A DNA stretch of 64,000 nucleotides from Synechococcus sp. BIOS-E4-1 (lineage in GTDB: Bacteria > Cyanobacteriota > Cyanobacteriia > PCC-6307 > Cyanobiaceae), in contig NZ_CP047935.1 of assembly GCF_014279995.1 (NCBI RefSeq), positions 1,571,494 to 1,635,493 of the forward strand, written 5' to 3'. Shown piece by piece: positions 53,034 to 63,403 of the stretch (within the stretch, counting starts at the first letter, position 1; the number at the start of each line of letters is the position of its first letter). A program made the translations under genes and the position numbers. Under the pieces are notes generated by a model. It was given only the letters and a program-made list of their open reading frames with translations, was not told the DNA's origin and did not search any database.

Positions 53034-53699
53034 ATGCCAGGCTCCGCGCGACTCTGCCTGATCTCCGGACTGCTGGTGCTGGGTCTTGCCATCTTCAACG
53101 CTGTAACTGCAGGGACGTTCACGCCCGCCTTGCAGCGAGCAGAAGTGCTGTCCGGGATGGCGGCGGTTGGTTTGATGCTTGTTGCGGTGCTCTGGACTAG
53201 GGCTGTCCCACGCAATCCCAAGGCAGTCAACCTTGAAGGCGAACAGGGTCTGGAAATCACCGCAGGACTCCCCGAAAGCCTGCGCACTGAACTGGCCTGG
53301 GGGAGCCACCAGTTTCTGACGGCAACTTCGGCCGCCACGATCCTGGTGAACTGGGACGAGACGGTCCTGCTCAGACGAGGTCTGATCACCAAGGATCCAT
53401 TTTCTCCAGGTGAAATCTGTCGACGCAGTACTGAGCGACAGGCCCTGGTGTCCCTGGTCAGAACCGCGCTATACCCTGGTCGTCAGGAATTTGATGCTGT
53501 TCTGCCAGGTCTGCCGGCGGTGATGGTTCAACCACTTGGACAGCGTGGCTGGATTGTGCTCGGTGGCTGGTCAGAGCGATGCTTCACCCGCTCCGATGAA
53601 CGATGGCTGGCGGGTTGGGCAGAACGACTCAGAACTCAACTGGAGCTGATTTCCGTGGACGGGGACTCTCATCCTCAGACTGATCTGAAGGGAATCTGA
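53034..53699 (+). CDS. Cytochrome b6f heme c(i) assembly factor, CCB2/CCB4-like
   Basis: This protein of about 221 residues has two N-terminal membrane helices (LCLISGLLVLGLAIFNAVTAG and VLSGMAAVGLMLVAVLW) and a soluble GAF-like tail, the layout of CCB2/CCB4 proteins that attach heme c(i) to cytochrome b6. An earlier start at 53001 is possible. Its 3' end overlaps lptC by 71 bases. Confidence 0.75.
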   Translation: MPGSARLCLISGLLVLGLAIFNAVTAGTFTPALQRAEVLSGMAAVGLMLVAVLWTRAVPRNPKAVNLEGEQGLEITAGLPESLRTELAWGSHQFLTATSAATILVNWDETVLLRRGLITKDPFSPGEICRRSTERQALVSLVRTALYPGRQEFDAVLPGLPAVMVQPLGQRGWIVLGGWSERCFTRSDERWLAGWAERLRTQLELISVDGDSHPQTDLKGI

Positions 53700-54816
53700 C
53701 CTGGGATTCCACCTTTCCTCCTGGAGCGGTAAAGGTGATCCTGCCTTTTTCACCAACCTGACCCGCCAGCTTGCTGGCGCGGGTCAGCTGGTCATTGGCG
53801 TCACGTTTTAACAGCACATTCCCTTCCGCAAGGACCTCCTCAGTCCCCCAGTTCCAGCGACAGGTGGTCGCATCGAGCGCTTCTCCGGGCTGTTCAATCC
53901 TGCAATCACCATTGATCAGAACCGTGTTGTCATTCAACTCAGCCTGAAACGCTTTGCCAAAGATCCTGGTGCGATCCAGTTCCGCTTCGAAGGGTTGATC
54001 GCTGCGCACAATCTGAGTTCGGAAATTCCAGGTGGTGTCCTGAGCCTTGAGAATCCCTTTCTGGCGAGGCATCTGAACAATGACTGGAGCCATCACCATC
54101 AGATCACCAACTTGCGTGTTGCCCTGAAGACTCATGCCCTGAAGCTGCTCAAGCACCGTTCCTTCCTGGTCACGACGCTGTGCCAGAACAGGGCCTTCGG
54201 CATTCAACAGGCCGGAATCAAGATTCCACTGAGCGAGGCCGGTTCTGAGTGTTGTATCCGGCTTGGATGGATCGGAGTCTTCGGACCAACGCTCAAGCCT
54301 GACGACACCCTTGAGAGTCAGGTCGTTGGTGGTCTGGAGAAGCTGCGCTTCACTGGCACTGATCCGGGACTGCTTGTCCGTCGCTCTCGGACGCTGCTCG
54401 ATGAGCAGGATCCCCTGCTGCGGACGCCAACGCAGACGGTCTCCCTGAATCAGAAGATTGGAACCGTTGAGTTGCTGCAGCCTGACATCACCTTCAAGCA
54501 GGATCTGTTCGCCATCGTTGACGACGAGGGCCAGATCCGACTGCACCCTGAATGATGGTTTTCCCTTCCTGTAGAGAACACCAACAGGCTGGCGGGCCCG
54601 AACGAGACGACGATTGAGCTCATAACGAGCTTCAGGACTGTTCAGACTCCAGTCCATCAACCCTTGCTTGGTCTTCTGTTCGAGTTTCAGCGATCGAAAC
54701 ACGAAGGGTGGCGACTGAACCGTTGATGTGGGTTTCTCACTGACACAACCTGTCAGGAGCAACAGGGTGATCAGCAGACCACCCCTCAGGTGACCGAAGG
54801 CTTTGGTCAAGGTCAT
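53629..54816 (-). CDS. lptC: LptC-like lipopolysaccharide export protein
   Basis: This protein of about 395 residues has a lipobox (LLITLLLLTGC) and repeated beta-jellyroll units of the LptC/OstA type (ILLEGDVRLQQLNGSNLLIQ; VLINGDCRIEQPGEALDATT; VLAEGNVLLKRDANDQLTRA). It should bridge inner-membrane LptBFG to LptA. ATG 54816 overlaps the metG stop; longer starts are unlikely. Confidence 0.82.
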   Translation of the reverse strand: MTLTKAFGHLRGGLLITLLLLTGCVSEKPTSTVQSPPFVFRSLKLEQKTKQGLMDWSLNSPEARYELNRRLVRARQPVGVLYRKGKPSFRVQSDLALVVNDGEQILLEGDVRLQQLNGSNLLIQGDRLRWRPQQGILLIEQRPRATDKQSRISASEAQLLQTTNDLTLKGVVRLERWSEDSDPSKPDTTLRTGLAQWNLDSGLLNAEGPVLAQRRDQEGTVLEQLQGMSLQGNTQVGDLMVMAPVIVQMPRQKGILKAQDTTWNFRTQIVRSDQPFEAELDRTRIFGKAFQAELNDNTVLINGDCRIEQPGEALDATTCRWNWGTEEVLAEGNVLLKRDANDQLTRASKLAGQVGEKGRITFTAPGGKVESQVRFPSDQSEDESPRPRKSAPVEF

Positions 54817-56360
54817 CAGAGTGGTGATTCGAGCTCGAGCCTCTGCATCACAGGTTCCGGTTGAGGCAATGGCGAGCCGGGAACCAGACTCCCCCAGTTC
54901 AGATGCTCCTTCCACGATCCAGAAATCGGGCAGAGACCCAGCTGGGCGAGGATACGTTCACTGAGATCAGGCACGATCGGCTGCAGAAGAATGCCCACAA
55001 TCCGGGAACATTCCAGAACGGCATAAAGATCTTCACCAACCTGCACCTCCTGACCTGGTTGCTTCATCTGACTCCAGGGAGCCTGTTCGTTGAGGAAGCC
55101 ATTGGTTTCGATTGCCAACTGAAGCACCGCTTCAGCAGCTTTTTGGAAGTTGAGCTCCAGCATCGACATCCGAACCTGCTGAATCGTCAGCTCTGCTTTG
55201 CCGCGAAGAGCATGGTCTTCGCGAATACTCATATCCACAGGAGGCAAAGCATTCTCAAACCACTTCCTGGACATCGATGAGGTGCGGTTGAGCAGATTCC
55301 CGATCGTGTTGGCGAGATCGTTGTTGACCAGATCCACAAACCGTTGCTGCTGGAAATCACCGTCATCACCGAACTGGATGTCGCGAAGGAGATACCAACG
55401 CACTGCATCAGTACCGCAGCGCTGAAGCAACAGTTCAGGGTCCAGCACATTGCCAAGGGATTTGCCCATTTTCTGACCTTCGCGAGTCAGGAATCCATGG
55501 CCGAAAACGCTCTTGGGCAAGGGCAAACCTGCCGACATCAGCATCGCTGGCCAGTACACGGCATGAAAACGCAGGATGTCCTTGCCGATCACGTGAACGC
55601 TCACCGGCCAGCCGGCACTGCTGAGACGATCCAGATCCACTGGACCTCCATCATCCAGCAGAGCTGTCAGATAGCCGAGCAGCGCGTCAAACCAGACGTA
55701 AAAGGTATGACCGGAGTGACCAGGGACCGGCAGCCCATGGGAGACATTCACCCGTGAGATTGAGAAATCACGCAGGCCACCGGCCACAAAATTTTCAACC
55801 TCTTTCCGGCGACTTGCCGGAGCAATGAATCCGGGCGTTGAGATCAGTGACTCGATTGGCTTTTGAAACTTTGAGAGACAGAAGAAGAGGTTCTCTTCGT
55901 CGCGCCATTCAAGAGGCTTGCGGTGAGTCGGACAACATGGAGAGTCAGCATCAGCAGGGTCGTCCTTGAATTCCTCGCAGTCGACGCAGTACCAACCCTC
56001 CTGATGGCCGCTACGGATGTGACCTGAGGCTTCACAGCGATTGAAAAACTCCTGAACTAAGGGCAGGTGACGCTCGCTTGTGGTTCGCACAAAACGGTCA
56101 TTGCTGATCTCCCACCGTGACCAGAGATCGATGTATTCCTGGCTGATCAGATCACAGTGGTCCTGAGGGCTGATCTTGCGCGCCTCAGCCGTGCGCTGGA
56201 TCTTCTGACCATGCTCATCCACCCCGGTGACAAACAGAACCTGTTGTCCCTCAAGGCGCTGGAAACGAGCCAAGGCGTCACAGGCAATGGTCGTGTAGGT
56301 ACTGCCGAGATGGGGCTTGGCATTGACGTAGTAGAGCGGGGTTGTGAGGCTGTAAGTCAT
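54816..56360 (-). CDS. metG: Methionyl-tRNA synthetase
   Basis: This protein of about 514 residues has the HIGH-type motif TTPLYYVNAKPHLGSTYTTI, TGVDEHGQKIQ, a zinc knuckle region (CVDCEEFKDDPADADSPCC) and the KMSKS-type QKMGKSLGN. It ends after the anticodon-binding domain without the C-terminal dimer domain. MTYSLTTPLYYV (56360) is the natural start. lptC follows with a one-base overlap. Confidence 0.96.
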   Translation of the reverse strand: MTYSLTTPLYYVNAKPHLGSTYTTIACDALARFQRLEGQQVLFVTGVDEHGQKIQRTAEARKISPQDHCDLISQEYIDLWSRWEISNDRFVRTTSERHLPLVQEFFNRCEASGHIRSGHQEGWYCVDCEEFKDDPADADSPCCPTHRKPLEWRDEENLFFCLSKFQKPIESLISTPGFIAPASRRKEVENFVAGGLRDFSISRVNVSHGLPVPGHSGHTFYVWFDALLGYLTALLDDGGPVDLDRLSSAGWPVSVHVIGKDILRFHAVYWPAMLMSAGLPLPKSVFGHGFLTREGQKMGKSLGNVLDPELLLQRCGTDAVRWYLLRDIQFGDDGDFQQQRFVDLVNNDLANTIGNLLNRTSSMSRKWFENALPPVDMSIREDHALRGKAELTIQQVRMSMLELNFQKAAEAVLQLAIETNGFLNEQAPWSQMKQPGQEVQVGEDLYAVLECSRIVGILLQPIVPDLSERILAQLGLCPISGSWKEHLNWGSLVPGSPLPQPEPVMQRLELESPL

Positions 56361-56548
56361 CGCTTCGGCGCTCTCCTTTGGCCCCTGGCTCTGGGGCTGG
56401 ATCTTAACGACCCTCTTTCCAGGTCCCTGATCGAGCGATCCCGCTGCCTGGCGCATGCGACTGGATGAGATCTGATCGAGCTGCATGCTTCTCAATCAAA
56501 CAATCTGCAGACTGAGGGCACCTTCCTCATACGGGAACGGAAAGGACC

Positions 56549-58315
56549 ATGACCGTCAGCATTGATTCGGTGGATGTGTTGGTCTGGGGAGGGGGAACTG
56601 GCGGCACGGCAGCAGCGATTCAGGCAGCCCGTGGCGGTGCCTCCACACTTCTGCTCACCCCGGGGGTATGGCTGGGCGGAATGGTCAGTGCAGCGGGTGT
56701 GTGCTGTCCTGATGGCAACGAACTGAGCCAATGGCAGACAGGGCTTTGGGGAGCTTTTCTGCGTGAACTGGAACAAAGTGAACCGGAAGGACTGGACCAC
56801 AACTGGGTGAGCTGTTTCGGCTACCGACCACTGACGGCGGAGTCGATCCTTCAGAACTGGCTGCATCAGGAGTCCAGATTGCTTTGGTGGCCTGATTGCC
56901 AGCTCCTGAGCGTTGAGCGTGCAGGCTCTCTGATCACCGGCTTGCGCATTGAGGTGGATGGAGAAATCCGCGGGGTGACGTGCCGCGTTGCCATCGATGG
57001 CAGCGATCGAGGAGATTTGCTGCCTTTGGCGAATGCACCGTTCCGTTTCGGCTGGGAAGCCAAGGAACACTGGCAGGAACCCAGTGCACCATCTCGGCAA
57101 CGCCTGAGCACAGATCCCTTTTTCAGAGATCAACCCGTGCAGTCACCCACCTGGGTGGTGATGGGACAGCTGCAGAGCGATCAGCTTCACGATCCGCGAC
57201 TTCAAGGTGATCAACCGATTGGATCACAACTACCCGATCCTTTTCGCGGGGCCTCTGACACATTCGGACTGGAAAAAACCATCACCTACGGCCGCTTGCC
57301 ATCAGGACTGGTGATGCTCAATTGGCCATTGCACGGCAATGACTGGCACCGAGGACTGGAGCGAGCATTTCTTGCTGATCCAGACCAGGAGGCTGCACTG
57401 TTCAGCGAGATGCAGAACCATAGTCTCTGCTTCGCTGATGAGTTGCGCAAAGCCACTGATGGATGGCTGCAGCTTGGCCAGGCCTTTCCCAGCAGTGCTG
57501 CAAGCCCTGCGCCCTGGATTGCTGCCATGCCTTACTGGCGCGAGGGCCGGCGGGTGGTTGGTCGCACCACCGTGATTGAGCAGGATCTGCTCCCCTTGAC
57601 TGAGGGCGTTTGCTGGCCTGGTCCACCTCTCAATGACAGTGGAATTTTGCAGTCAATTGCGGTGGGCAATTATGCCAATGACCATCACTACCCAGGCGAT
57701 GACTGGCCATTGGCTCCCAAAAGTTGCCGTTGGGGCGGTCGCTGGACAGGGACACCCTTCTGCATCCCTTTCGGAGCCCTGCTGAGTGATGCAATCGACA
57801 ATCTGCTGATGGCGGATAAGGCTTTCAGCACAAGTCACATGGCCAATGGCGCCACCAGGTTGCAACCGTTGATCATGAACATTGGTCAGGCTGCAGGAGC
57901 CGCTTCCGCTCTCGCCTTGGAATCAAACCTGCAACCTTCTGAACTGCCGGTGCGCAGCCTGCAGAATCGACTGATCGGAGACGACAGGGCACCAGCCGCA
58001 GTCGCACCACTCTGGGATACACCCTGGCATCACAGCCAATGGTTGGAGCGGCAGAGAGCAGCCCTCGATCGCAGGCCTTTGGCAGCAGCCCTTCCCGAGA
58101 CATTGGACTCAGGCAGATCAGTGCACGCCATGGTCAGTCCAGACGGTGAGGGTGCCTACAGAATCCAACTCCAGGACGCTGAGTCCTGCCAGTTGATCAC
58201 GCTGGAACCCGCCGTCAACGCAAGGCTTCAGATGCTCGAAAAGCCGACAAGCGTCATGGTTCAAGGCAGCCACAACCCCTGGGGAGGATGGTTTAGGACC
58301 TCCTCAATGCGCTGA
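56549..58315 (+). CDS. FAD-dependent oxidoreductase
   Basis: This 588-residue protein has an N-terminal FAD motif VDVLVWGGGTGGTAAAIQAA, GGMVSAAGV, DGSDRGDLL and a C-terminal ATRLQPLIMNIGQAAGAASALAL, as in the FAD_oxidored (fumarate reductase-like) group. The substrate is unknown. It lies divergent to metG. Confidence 0.85.
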   Translation: MTVSIDSVDVLVWGGGTGGTAAAIQAARGGASTLLLTPGVWLGGMVSAAGVCCPDGNELSQWQTGLWGAFLRELEQSEPEGLDHNWVSCFGYRPLTAESILQNWLHQESRLLWWPDCQLLSVERAGSLITGLRIEVDGEIRGVTCRVAIDGSDRGDLLPLANAPFRFGWEAKEHWQEPSAPSRQRLSTDPFFRDQPVQSPTWVVMGQLQSDQLHDPRLQGDQPIGSQLPDPFRGASDTFGLEKTITYGRLPSGLVMLNWPLHGNDWHRGLERAFLADPDQEAALFSEMQNHSLCFADELRKATDGWLQLGQAFPSSAASPAPWIAAMPYWREGRRVVGRTTVIEQDLLPLTEGVCWPGPPLNDSGILQSIAVGNYANDHHYPGDDWPLAPKSCRWGGRWTGTPFCIPFGALLSDAIDNLLMADKAFSTSHMANGATRLQPLIMNIGQAAGAASALALESNLQPSELPVRSLQNRLIGDDRAPAAVAPLWDTPWHHSQWLERQRAALDRRPLAAALPETLDSGRSVHAMVSPDGEGAYRIQLQDAESCQLITLEPAVNARLQMLEKPTSVMVQGSHNPWGGWFRTSSMR

Positions 58316-60354
58316 TCAACGAGCCAAGGCAAGCAGTCTGAGTTGATCACACTGTGAATCGACTTGATCGACTCTCAGCAAAAGAGCGTCTCCAGGCAGC
58401 GATCCCGCAGGGCACTCAGCGGCAACATCCATGGCCAGTTCATCAAGACGAACCAATCCCAGCCGGTCCTGAGGTCTCAGCCAGCGCAGGAAATCCACAG
58501 GCCATTGATGGCTCTGATGACGCTCGAACCAGACCTGTTGCCAATGACGCTGATCTTCCCTGGCGATCGTCAGACCTTCACGCACAGCTGAATCAAAGTG
58601 TTGATCAGGTCCTGCATCAACTCCTCGCTCAGTGGGCTTTCAGCGTTGATCACAGCAGCAATCTGGCGTTGCACAACAAGATCGCCGTAGCGCCGGATCG
58701 GCGAGGTGGCCTGGGCATAGGCATTGAGGCCAAGGCTGAAATGAGCTGAGGGTTGAGTTCCCATCAGACCTCGGCTCAGGCAACGCTTGATGGCAGCAAA
58801 TCGAACGGCACCATCTGGTAGCCGCTCAAGCTCAGTTGCCGAGGGAAGCTCGGCGGGAAGCTGACTGCGATAGGGCAAAGCCAGATTGTGAGTCGATCCG
58901 AATCGGGCTGCAACGGCACCAGCGAGGATCATGGCTTCAGCCACCATCGTCCTGGAGGCACCCGGCTCCGTGACCTGCACGGACAGCTCACCATCACGAC
59001 AACGGATACGACCTTCCGGCAAGTCCATCTGCAGCGCGCCCTGATTGGTCCGCCAACGACGTCGCCGCTCCAGCAGCTTGTGAAGATCAGCTAGATCCGC
59101 CTCTTCAGGTGGAGCAAAATCAATCAGCTCATCGGCATCGTCATAGGTCAGGCGGTATCTGGGGGTGACCCAGCTGCGCAGGATCCCGAAATCGCTGATC
59201 TCACCGTTCTGATCGAGATCCACCCAGGTGCTCCAGGCAGCGTTGCGTCGACCTGTTCTGAGACTGAAGGGCCCGGTAGAGAGCTCGGCCGGGAACATTG
59301 GAAGATTCCCCCTCGACAGATAAAGACTGCTGCCACGGCGTCGAGCCTCAAGATCCAAGGGTGAACCCTCGGGGATCAATCGACCTGGATCGGCGATATG
59401 GATCCAGAGACGTTCGGATCCGTCTCGACGACGCTCCAGAGCGATGGCATCGTCAATGTCTCTCGTCTCAACATCATCAATGGTGACGCAGGCCTGAGCT
59501 GTGAGGTCAAGTCTGTTCTCGTCTCCCGGAAGCTGCGCATCACTGTTCTCGACAAGCTGCCTGGCTTCAAGCAGCAGAAGCTCACTGAATCCGTCGCTCC
59601 AGGGTGTGCCAGCGATCGATGCCAATTGATGTTCGTCCCACTGTCCGAGCTGAATCAGCAGATGCCGGAGCTCCCTGGGATTGGCTTCAATTCGAGCGGT
59701 TTGGAGTGACTGCAACAGCTGAGCGTCGAGCTGGATCGCTTCAGCACCTTCACCGACCAGCTGTTGCAGAGACTTGATCCACTGCTGGTGCACACAATCA
59801 AGCGTGTCGAGCACCAATGGTTGAGGCGCTTTCAAGAGTTGCAGCCATTGCTTGCTTCGCCGCTCAGCTTTGGCCTGCACCCGGCGTTCAGCGCGTCGGC
59901 TGCGGATCTCGGAAGCGGGCCTTGCTTGTACAGCACCCTGCTTCCAGCGGAAAAAATCCTGGTCTGCATGCAAAGCCAGCCAACAGGCAGCTTTGTTCAC
60001 GGCAGCATCGATACCGCAGGCCAACTCGGCAAATCCAGCAAGATCAACCGTCTCGCCTGACTCCAGGATCAGGACCCATGCTTCGCCCCAATCGCGACAG
60101 CTGGGACTGGATTGATCAAGATCCTGCTGGCTGAATGTCCATGGAAAAGCCCCCAGCCGAGCTGACGGATCAACGTCGCCAGGCAGGGGGTGAATCAAAT
60201 CGATGGTCCGAGCTGGAACAACCTGTTCCTTGCCTCGATAACCAACACTTAAACGACGTTTACTTCCCTGAACGGCAAGTACCACCGCAAGTTGGGATGA
60301 TTTGAGGTCGCTGATGCCGACCAGATCTCCCGGTTTGCAATCAACAGTGGCCAG
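58316..60354 (-). CDS. RNB-family exoribonuclease with C-terminal frameshift
   Basis: The main frame (58570-60354) carries an intact RNase II/R active site, VTIDDVETRDIDDAIALERR, with RLWIHIADPGRLIPEGSPLD and ATSPIRRYGDLVVQRQI. It then ends after ELMQDLINTLIQLCVKV. The expected C-terminal part (SAVREGLTIAREDQRHWQQV to QLRLLALAR) continues in another frame to 58316, so a one-base loss lies near 58590. Upstream the frame reads MATVDCKPGDLVGISDL if CTG 60354 is a start; the first canonical start is GTG 60285. It follows rpsR directly. It is either damaged or carries an assembly error. Confidence 0.82.
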
Positions 60355-60357
60355 GAA

Positions 60358-60579
60358 TCAACCCTCGGGGTTCACGAAAGGCAGTAAAGCCACGATCCTT
60401 GCGCGCTTGACAGCATTCGTGAGATCACGTTGCTGCTTTGCGGTGAGGCCAGTGAGACGGCGAGGCAGGATCTTGCCGCGCTCTGTGATGAATTTCTTCA
60501 GCAGATCCACATCCTTGTAATCGATGGGATCGCCGGGCTTGATTGGAGAAAGGCGCTTCTTGAAGAAGGAGCTGGACAT
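60358..60579 (-). CDS. rpsR: 30S ribosomal protein S18
   Basis: This 73-residue protein ([37 protein letters not shown]) is S18 of the small subunit. It lies between rpmG (38 bases upstream) and the RNB gene, whose frame opens immediately after its stop. Confidence 0.97.
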
Positions 60580-60617
60580 GAATCAGAAACGATTGGAAAA
60601 CTGGATGAACAGCAGAC

Positions 60618-60818
60618 TCACTTGATCTCTTTGTGGAGAGTCATCTTGTTGAGTTGCGGGCAGAACTTCATCAGTTCCAGCCTTTCAGTGGTATTCCGAC
60701 GATTTTTCTCGGTCGTGTAGCGAGACACACCGGGAGAACGCTTTTCGGAAGCGGGAACGGACCGGCATTCGGTGCACTCAATGGTGACAACGATCCGGAC
60801 GCCCTTGTTCTTGGCCAT
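60618..60818 (-). CDS. rpmG: 50S ribosomal protein L33
   Basis: This 66-residue protein ([38 protein letters not shown]) is L33. One Cys pair (CTEC) is kept and the second is reduced to a single Cys in this copy. MAKNKG at 60818 is the family start; the upstream ATG is not needed. Confidence 0.96.
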   Translation of the reverse strand: MAKNKGVRIVVTIECTECRSVPASEKRSPGVSRYTTEKNRRNTTERLELMKFCPQLNKMTLHKEIK

Positions 60819-60946
60819 AAAGGACGTAGCGCCGCAGTTGCGAAGCGAAATGACGAACAATCACTTTACAGGTCAACCTCATCCCACTCCAAGCGTCCGG
60901 CTGCGATTGCGAGTTCGTAGGATCACGCGCTGACTTCAAGCTCCCG

Positions 60947-63403
60947 ATGCGGGTTTCTCTGTCCTGGCTGCAGGATCTGGTGCAGGTGAATGAGCCCGCA
61001 GATCAACTGGGTGAACGATTGTCGATGGCTGGTTTTGAAGTGGAGGAGCTGGAGGATCTCTCACTGCTTGCCCAGGGTGTCGTTGTTGGTGAAGTCGTGG
61101 CCTGCGATAAGCATCCCAATGCCGACAAGCTCAGTGTCTGCAAGGTGAATGTGGGTGCTGACCAGACCCTGCAGATCGTCTGCGGAGCCAAGAATGTGCG
61201 TGCAGGCATTCATGTTCCCGTTGCCATGGTCGGGGCCGTTCTTCCTGCCGTGAACCTCACGATCAAAGCAGGAGAACTGCGTGGTGTGAGCAGCGAGGGA
61301 ATGATCTGCTCGCTGTCAGAACTGGGCCAAAGCAGCGATGTGGATGGGATCGCCATCCTTGAGGATCTTCTCCCTGGCTTGCCATCTCCGGGAGAACCCG
61401 TGGCGCCATCCCTGGGTCTCAACGACAGCGTTCTCGAACTCGCCATCACAGCCAACCGTCCTGATGGTCTTTCGATGACAGGCATTGCCAGGGAAGTGGC
61501 TGCGCTCACAGGAGCAGCGCTTTCTCTGCCCGAGGCAGCCGCTCCATCAGAGACCCAAACGTTGGCAACCGATCAGCAATCTTCAGCTGCCATGCAGGCC
61601 GGTGGCCTTTACGGCCTGACTGAAGTCAGGGGCATCGATGGCTCATCACGCTCACCGCAATGGTTGCAGCAACGGCTGACCCGTGCCGGAGTGAATCCTG
61701 TGAACGCCGTGGTCGACATCACCAATCTTGTAATGCTTGAACAGGGCCAACCTCTGCATGCCTTCGATGCAGATGCACTGGAGTCACTCTGCGGAACAGC
61801 GATCAATGCAGCGGATTTTGGTCTGCGGCAGGCACGTGAACGGGAGTCGTTCACTGGGCTGGACGGACGCGAGATCGAGCTCGATCCCCGTGTTCAAGTG
61901 GTGACCTGCCGGGATCGTGCCGTCGCCGTGGCCGGTGTGATCGGCAGTACCGAAAGCGGCGTCACCGATAGCACTCGCACAATCTGGCTGGAATCAGCCC
62001 TGTTCACTCCAGCCTCCGTACGCAACGGCAGTCGAGCCACAGGACAGCGCACCGATGCCAGCAGTCGTTACGAGAAAGGTTTACCCAGGGAAATCACCCT
62101 GATCGCAGCAGGCCGCGCTCTGTCTCTCTTCAGGGAAATGCTTGATGCTGAGGTCGGCGAAACCTGGGTTTGTTCATCAGAACAGGCAGAAGATCCGGTC
62201 GTAACCCTGCGTCGCCATGCACTTCATCGACTGCTTGGACCACTCGACTCCACGGACAGCAGTGCTCTGCCTGAGTCGCTTGCTGATGCTCAGGTCGAGG
62301 CCTGTCTCGCAGCTCTCGGTTGCGATCTCTCTCGCTGTGCCGAAGGATGGAAGGTGGTCGTTCCCCCATCGAGGCGAATGGACCTGTTGCGTGAGGTTGA
62401 CCTGATCGAGGAGGTGGCACGACTGGTGGGATTTGATCGCTTCCAGTCCCATCTCCCAAACCCGCTCCAGCCCGGTCAGCTGACGCTCATCCAGCAGGCG
62501 GAACGACGCTTGCGTCAGCGTCTGAGCGCCTCAGGACTTCAGGAAATCACCACGTTGTCTCTTACCGGGGCGGATGAAGCCGATCCCACGCGCATTGCTA
62601 TCAGCAACCCTCTGTTGACGGAGACCAGTCATCTGAGGACCGCTCTCTGGAAGGAGCATCTTCAGGTTTGTCAGCGCAACCTTCAGGCCTCACAGCCCGG
62701 TTGCTGGGTGTTCGAGATCGGGCATGTGTTCAGTTCAGATGGCGCAACGATCGATCAAGAAGCTCGGCTTTCGGGGGTGATCTGTGGGGAACGTCGCCTT
62801 TCGCGATGGCAGACCAGCGGCAAGCCACAACCTCTCAGCTACTACGAAGCCAGGGGTTTACTCACCACGGTTCTGAATGCATTCGGAATCGAGTCCCAGG
62901 ATCGTCGGCTCAGCGATGATGAACGTCTTCATCCAGGCCGGGCCGCATCTGTGCTGGTTGAGGGTCGCCCTCTTGGCAGCTTCGGCCAGTTGCACCCTGC
63001 TCTGTGTGAAAGCCATGAGCTACCAGCTGAGACCTATCTCTTTGATCTTGAACTGACACGCCTTCTGGAGGCAGCCACCCGCAGCACTCGCTGGAGTCCG
63101 CAGTTCAAGGCCTATTCCACCCTGCCTTCGTCGGAAAGAGATCTGGCCATGGTTGTTCCGCGCAGCCTGGCGGCAGGTGATCTTTTGCAGGCCATCCGCA
63201 AAGCCGGCAAACCACTGTTGGAGTCGGTCGAATTGATCGATCGTTTTGAAGGCGGACAGCTCGACTCCGATCAGTGCAGTCAGGCGTTCCGCCTGCGCTA
63301 TCGCGGCAAAGACAGCACACTCACCGACGACATGATTCAGCCTGTGCATGAGAAGGTGCGCAAGGCACTGGTCGAGCAGTTTCAGGTGCAGTTGCGCAGT
63401 TGA
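60947..63403 (+). CDS. pheT: Phenylalanyl-tRNA synthetase beta subunit
   Basis: This 818-residue protein has in order a tRNA-binding OB domain (VVGEVVACDKHPNADKLSVC), B3/B4 (NRPDGLSMTGIAREVA; VVDITNLVMLEQGQPLHAFD), B5 (PPSRRMDLLREVDLIEEVARL), a catalytic-like core and the C-terminal FDX-ACB domain (YSTLPSSERDLAMVVP). It pairs with PheS, which is not in the window. Its 3' end overlaps the convergent methyltransferase by 83 bases. Confidence 0.97.
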   Translation: MRVSLSWLQDLVQVNEPADQLGERLSMAGFEVEELEDLSLLAQGVVVGEVVACDKHPNADKLSVCKVNVGADQTLQIVCGAKNVRAGIHVPVAMVGAVLPAVNLTIKAGELRGVSSEGMICSLSELGQSSDVDGIAILEDLLPGLPSPGEPVAPSLGLNDSVLELAITANRPDGLSMTGIAREVAALTGAALSLPEAAAPSETQTLATDQQSSAAMQAGGLYGLTEVRGIDGSSRSPQWLQQRLTRAGVNPVNAVVDITNLVMLEQGQPLHAFDADALESLCGTAINAADFGLRQARERESFTGLDGREIELDPRVQVVTCRDRAVAVAGVIGSTESGVTDSTRTIWLESALFTPASVRNGSRATGQRTDASSRYEKGLPREITLIAAGRALSLFREMLDAEVGETWVCSSEQAEDPVVTLRRHALHRLLGPLDSTDSSALPESLADAQVEACLAALGCDLSRCAEGWKVVVPPSRRMDLLREVDLIEEVARLVGFDRFQSHLPNPLQPGQLTLIQQAERRLRQRLSASGLQEITTLSLTGADEADPTRIAISNPLLTETSHLRTALWKEHLQVCQRNLQASQPGCWVFEIGHVFSSDGATIDQEARLSGVICGERRLSRWQTSGKPQPLSYYEARGLLTTVLNAFGIESQDRRLSDDERLHPGRAASVLVEGRPLGSFGQLHPALCESHELPAETYLFDLELTRLLEAATRSTRWSPQFKAYSTLPSSERDLAMVVPRSLAAGDLLQAIRKAGKPLLESVELIDRFEGGQLDSDQCSQAFRLRYRGKDSTLTDDMIQPVHEKVRKALVEQFQVQLRS

